A stretch of DNA of 64,000 bases, from assembly GCF_034350045.1 (NCBI RefSeq), contig NZ_CP133781.1:875001-939000 (forward strand), given 5' to 3'. The notes under the pieces were generated by a model. That model searched no databases. It was not told where the DNA came from and was given only the letters and a program-made list of their open reading frames with translations. This document shows positions 63,331 to 64,000 of the stretch, one piece after another. The DNA comes from Pseudomonas sp. CCI4.2. Its GTDB lineage: Bacteria > Pseudomonadota > Gammaproteobacteria > Pseudomonadales > Pseudomonadaceae. Both the position numbers and the translations under genes were made by a program. Position 1 is the first letter of the stretch. Each line of letters starts with the position of its first letter.

Positions 63331-64000
63331 ATTTACTGTTACTCGAAGACGCCGACTTTATTTCGGCTGATCGGGTCGTGCTGCGCGACCGCCGTCTCAA
63401 ACACATGCAAGAGGTGCATCGCGCAGTGGTGGGTGACACGCTGCGAGTAGGGCAACTTGGCGGCCTGCTGGGCTCAGCCGAGCTAATGCGGCTGGAAAAC
63501 CACGAGGCCGAGCTGCGAATCAGCCTTGATCGTGCGCCGCCAGCCAAACTGCCGCTGACCCTGCTGCTGGCCCTTCCCCGGCCGAAAATGCTCCGCCGTG
63601 TGTTCCAGACGATCGCGACAATGGGCGTGCCTCGGGTGATTTTGCTCAACAGCTACCGAGTCGAAAAAAGCTTTTGGCAGACCCCGTTCCTTGAACCTGA
63701 AGCCATCCGTGAACAACTGATCCTCGGCCTGGAGCAAGCCCGCGACAGCGTGCTGCCCGAGATCATCATTGAAAAACGCTTCAAACCCTTCGTTGAAGAC
63801 CGCCTACCGCAACTGGTTGAAGGCACTCTGGGGTTAGTCGGCCACCCCGGCGACTACCCCGCCTGCCCACGCGGCATCGCTCAACCGGTGACGCTGGCCA
63901 TCGGCCCAGAAGGCGGCTGGATACCCTACGAAGTTGACCTGTTAAACAAAGCCGGACTTCAACCTGTGCAACTAGGTGAGCGGATTTTGCGCGTTGAAAC
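63327..64000 (+). CDS. rsmE: 16S rRNA m3U1498 methyltransferase (partial, runs off the right end)
   Basis: GTG 63327 overlaps the tatC stop; the frame stays open to the window end (224 codons plus two bases). The N-terminal PUA-like domain includes [20 protein letters not shown]. The SPOUT-knot methyltransferase signature [17 protein letters not shown] and [16 protein letters not shown] lie near the visible end. It methylates U1498 of 16S rRNA. Only the last 15 or so residues should be missing. Confidence 0.94.
   Translation, partial: MNLLLLEDADFISADRVVLRDRRLKHMQEVHRAVVGDTLRVGQLGGLLGSAELMRLENHEAELRISLDRAPPAKLPLTLLLALPRPKMLRRVFQTIATMGVPRVILLNSYRVEKSFWQTPFLEPEAIREQLILGLEQARDSVLPEIIIEKRFKPFVEDRLPQLVEGTLGLVGHPGDYPACPRGIAQPVTLAIGPEGGWIPYEVDLLNKAGLQPVQLGERILRVE

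Overview
The window is a chromosomal segment of a Pseudomonas, most likely of the P. fluorescens lineage or a close relative. The evidence is gene order: ponA diverging from pilMNOPQ-aroK-aroB-damX-like-gltB-gltD-hemE, then priA-argS-ftsN-like-hslVU-DUF971-phaC1ZC2D, then phaF/phaI-ubiE-ubiJ-ubiB-hisI-hisE-tatABC-rsmE. Class II (medium-chain-length) PHA synthases and many Pseudomonas-type REP palindromes (core GGAGCCAACTTGTTGGC) agree with this. No rRNA, tRNA, CRISPR array, integrase or transposase was recognised.

Layout. 1-9.2 kb is the distal part of an aryl-polyene-type pigment operon on the + strand: LolA-like carrier, MMPL exporter, FAD oxidoreductase, methyltransferase, DUF3261 lipoprotein, ketosynthase, dehydratase, ketoreductase, ketosynthase. 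Almost every junction is a stop/start overlap. 9.2-11.6 kb holds a divergent LysR regulator and a YnfM-like MFS exporter. 11.6-13.3 kb carries cytochrome b561 and hemE (-). 13.4-16.7 kb is a 1111-residue dermonecrotic-toxin-like (DUF6543-type) protein placed between hemE and gltD, with no visible immunity gene. 16.9-31.6 kb (-) runs gltD, gltB, a DamX-like ATPase/SPOR protein, aroB, aroK and the pilMNOPQ alignment complex. ponA (+) starts at 31.8 kb, followed by malic enzyme, a thermonuclease-like protein and rpmE (-).

37-44.7 kb (+) is priA, argS, an FtsN-like SPOR protein, hslVU (with a good sigma-32 promoter match) and a DUF971 gene. 45-50.3 kb (+) is the PHA operon phaC1-phaZ-phaC2-phaD, with a sigma-54-type -24/-12 element upstream. 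Between phaD and its usual partners phaF/phaI lies a three-gene type VI secretion cassette (-): vgrG, a large predicted peptidoglycan-attacking effector, and a small exported protein that is the likely immunity protein. 55.8-57.7 kb (-) holds phaF, phaI and a small PHA-system protein; 57.9-64 kb (+) holds the ubiquinone genes ubiE-ubiJ-ubiB, hisI-hisE, tatABC and the start of rsmE, which runs off the end.

How they work together: mostly conserved housekeeping blocks (haem, glutamate, shikimate, cell wall, type IV pili, translation, protein quality control, quinone, histidine, Tat export) with three accessory insertions: the pigment operon, the solitary giant toxin-like gene, and the VgrG-effector-immunity cassette splitting the PHA locus. 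The last two are the places most likely to hold undescribed biology.
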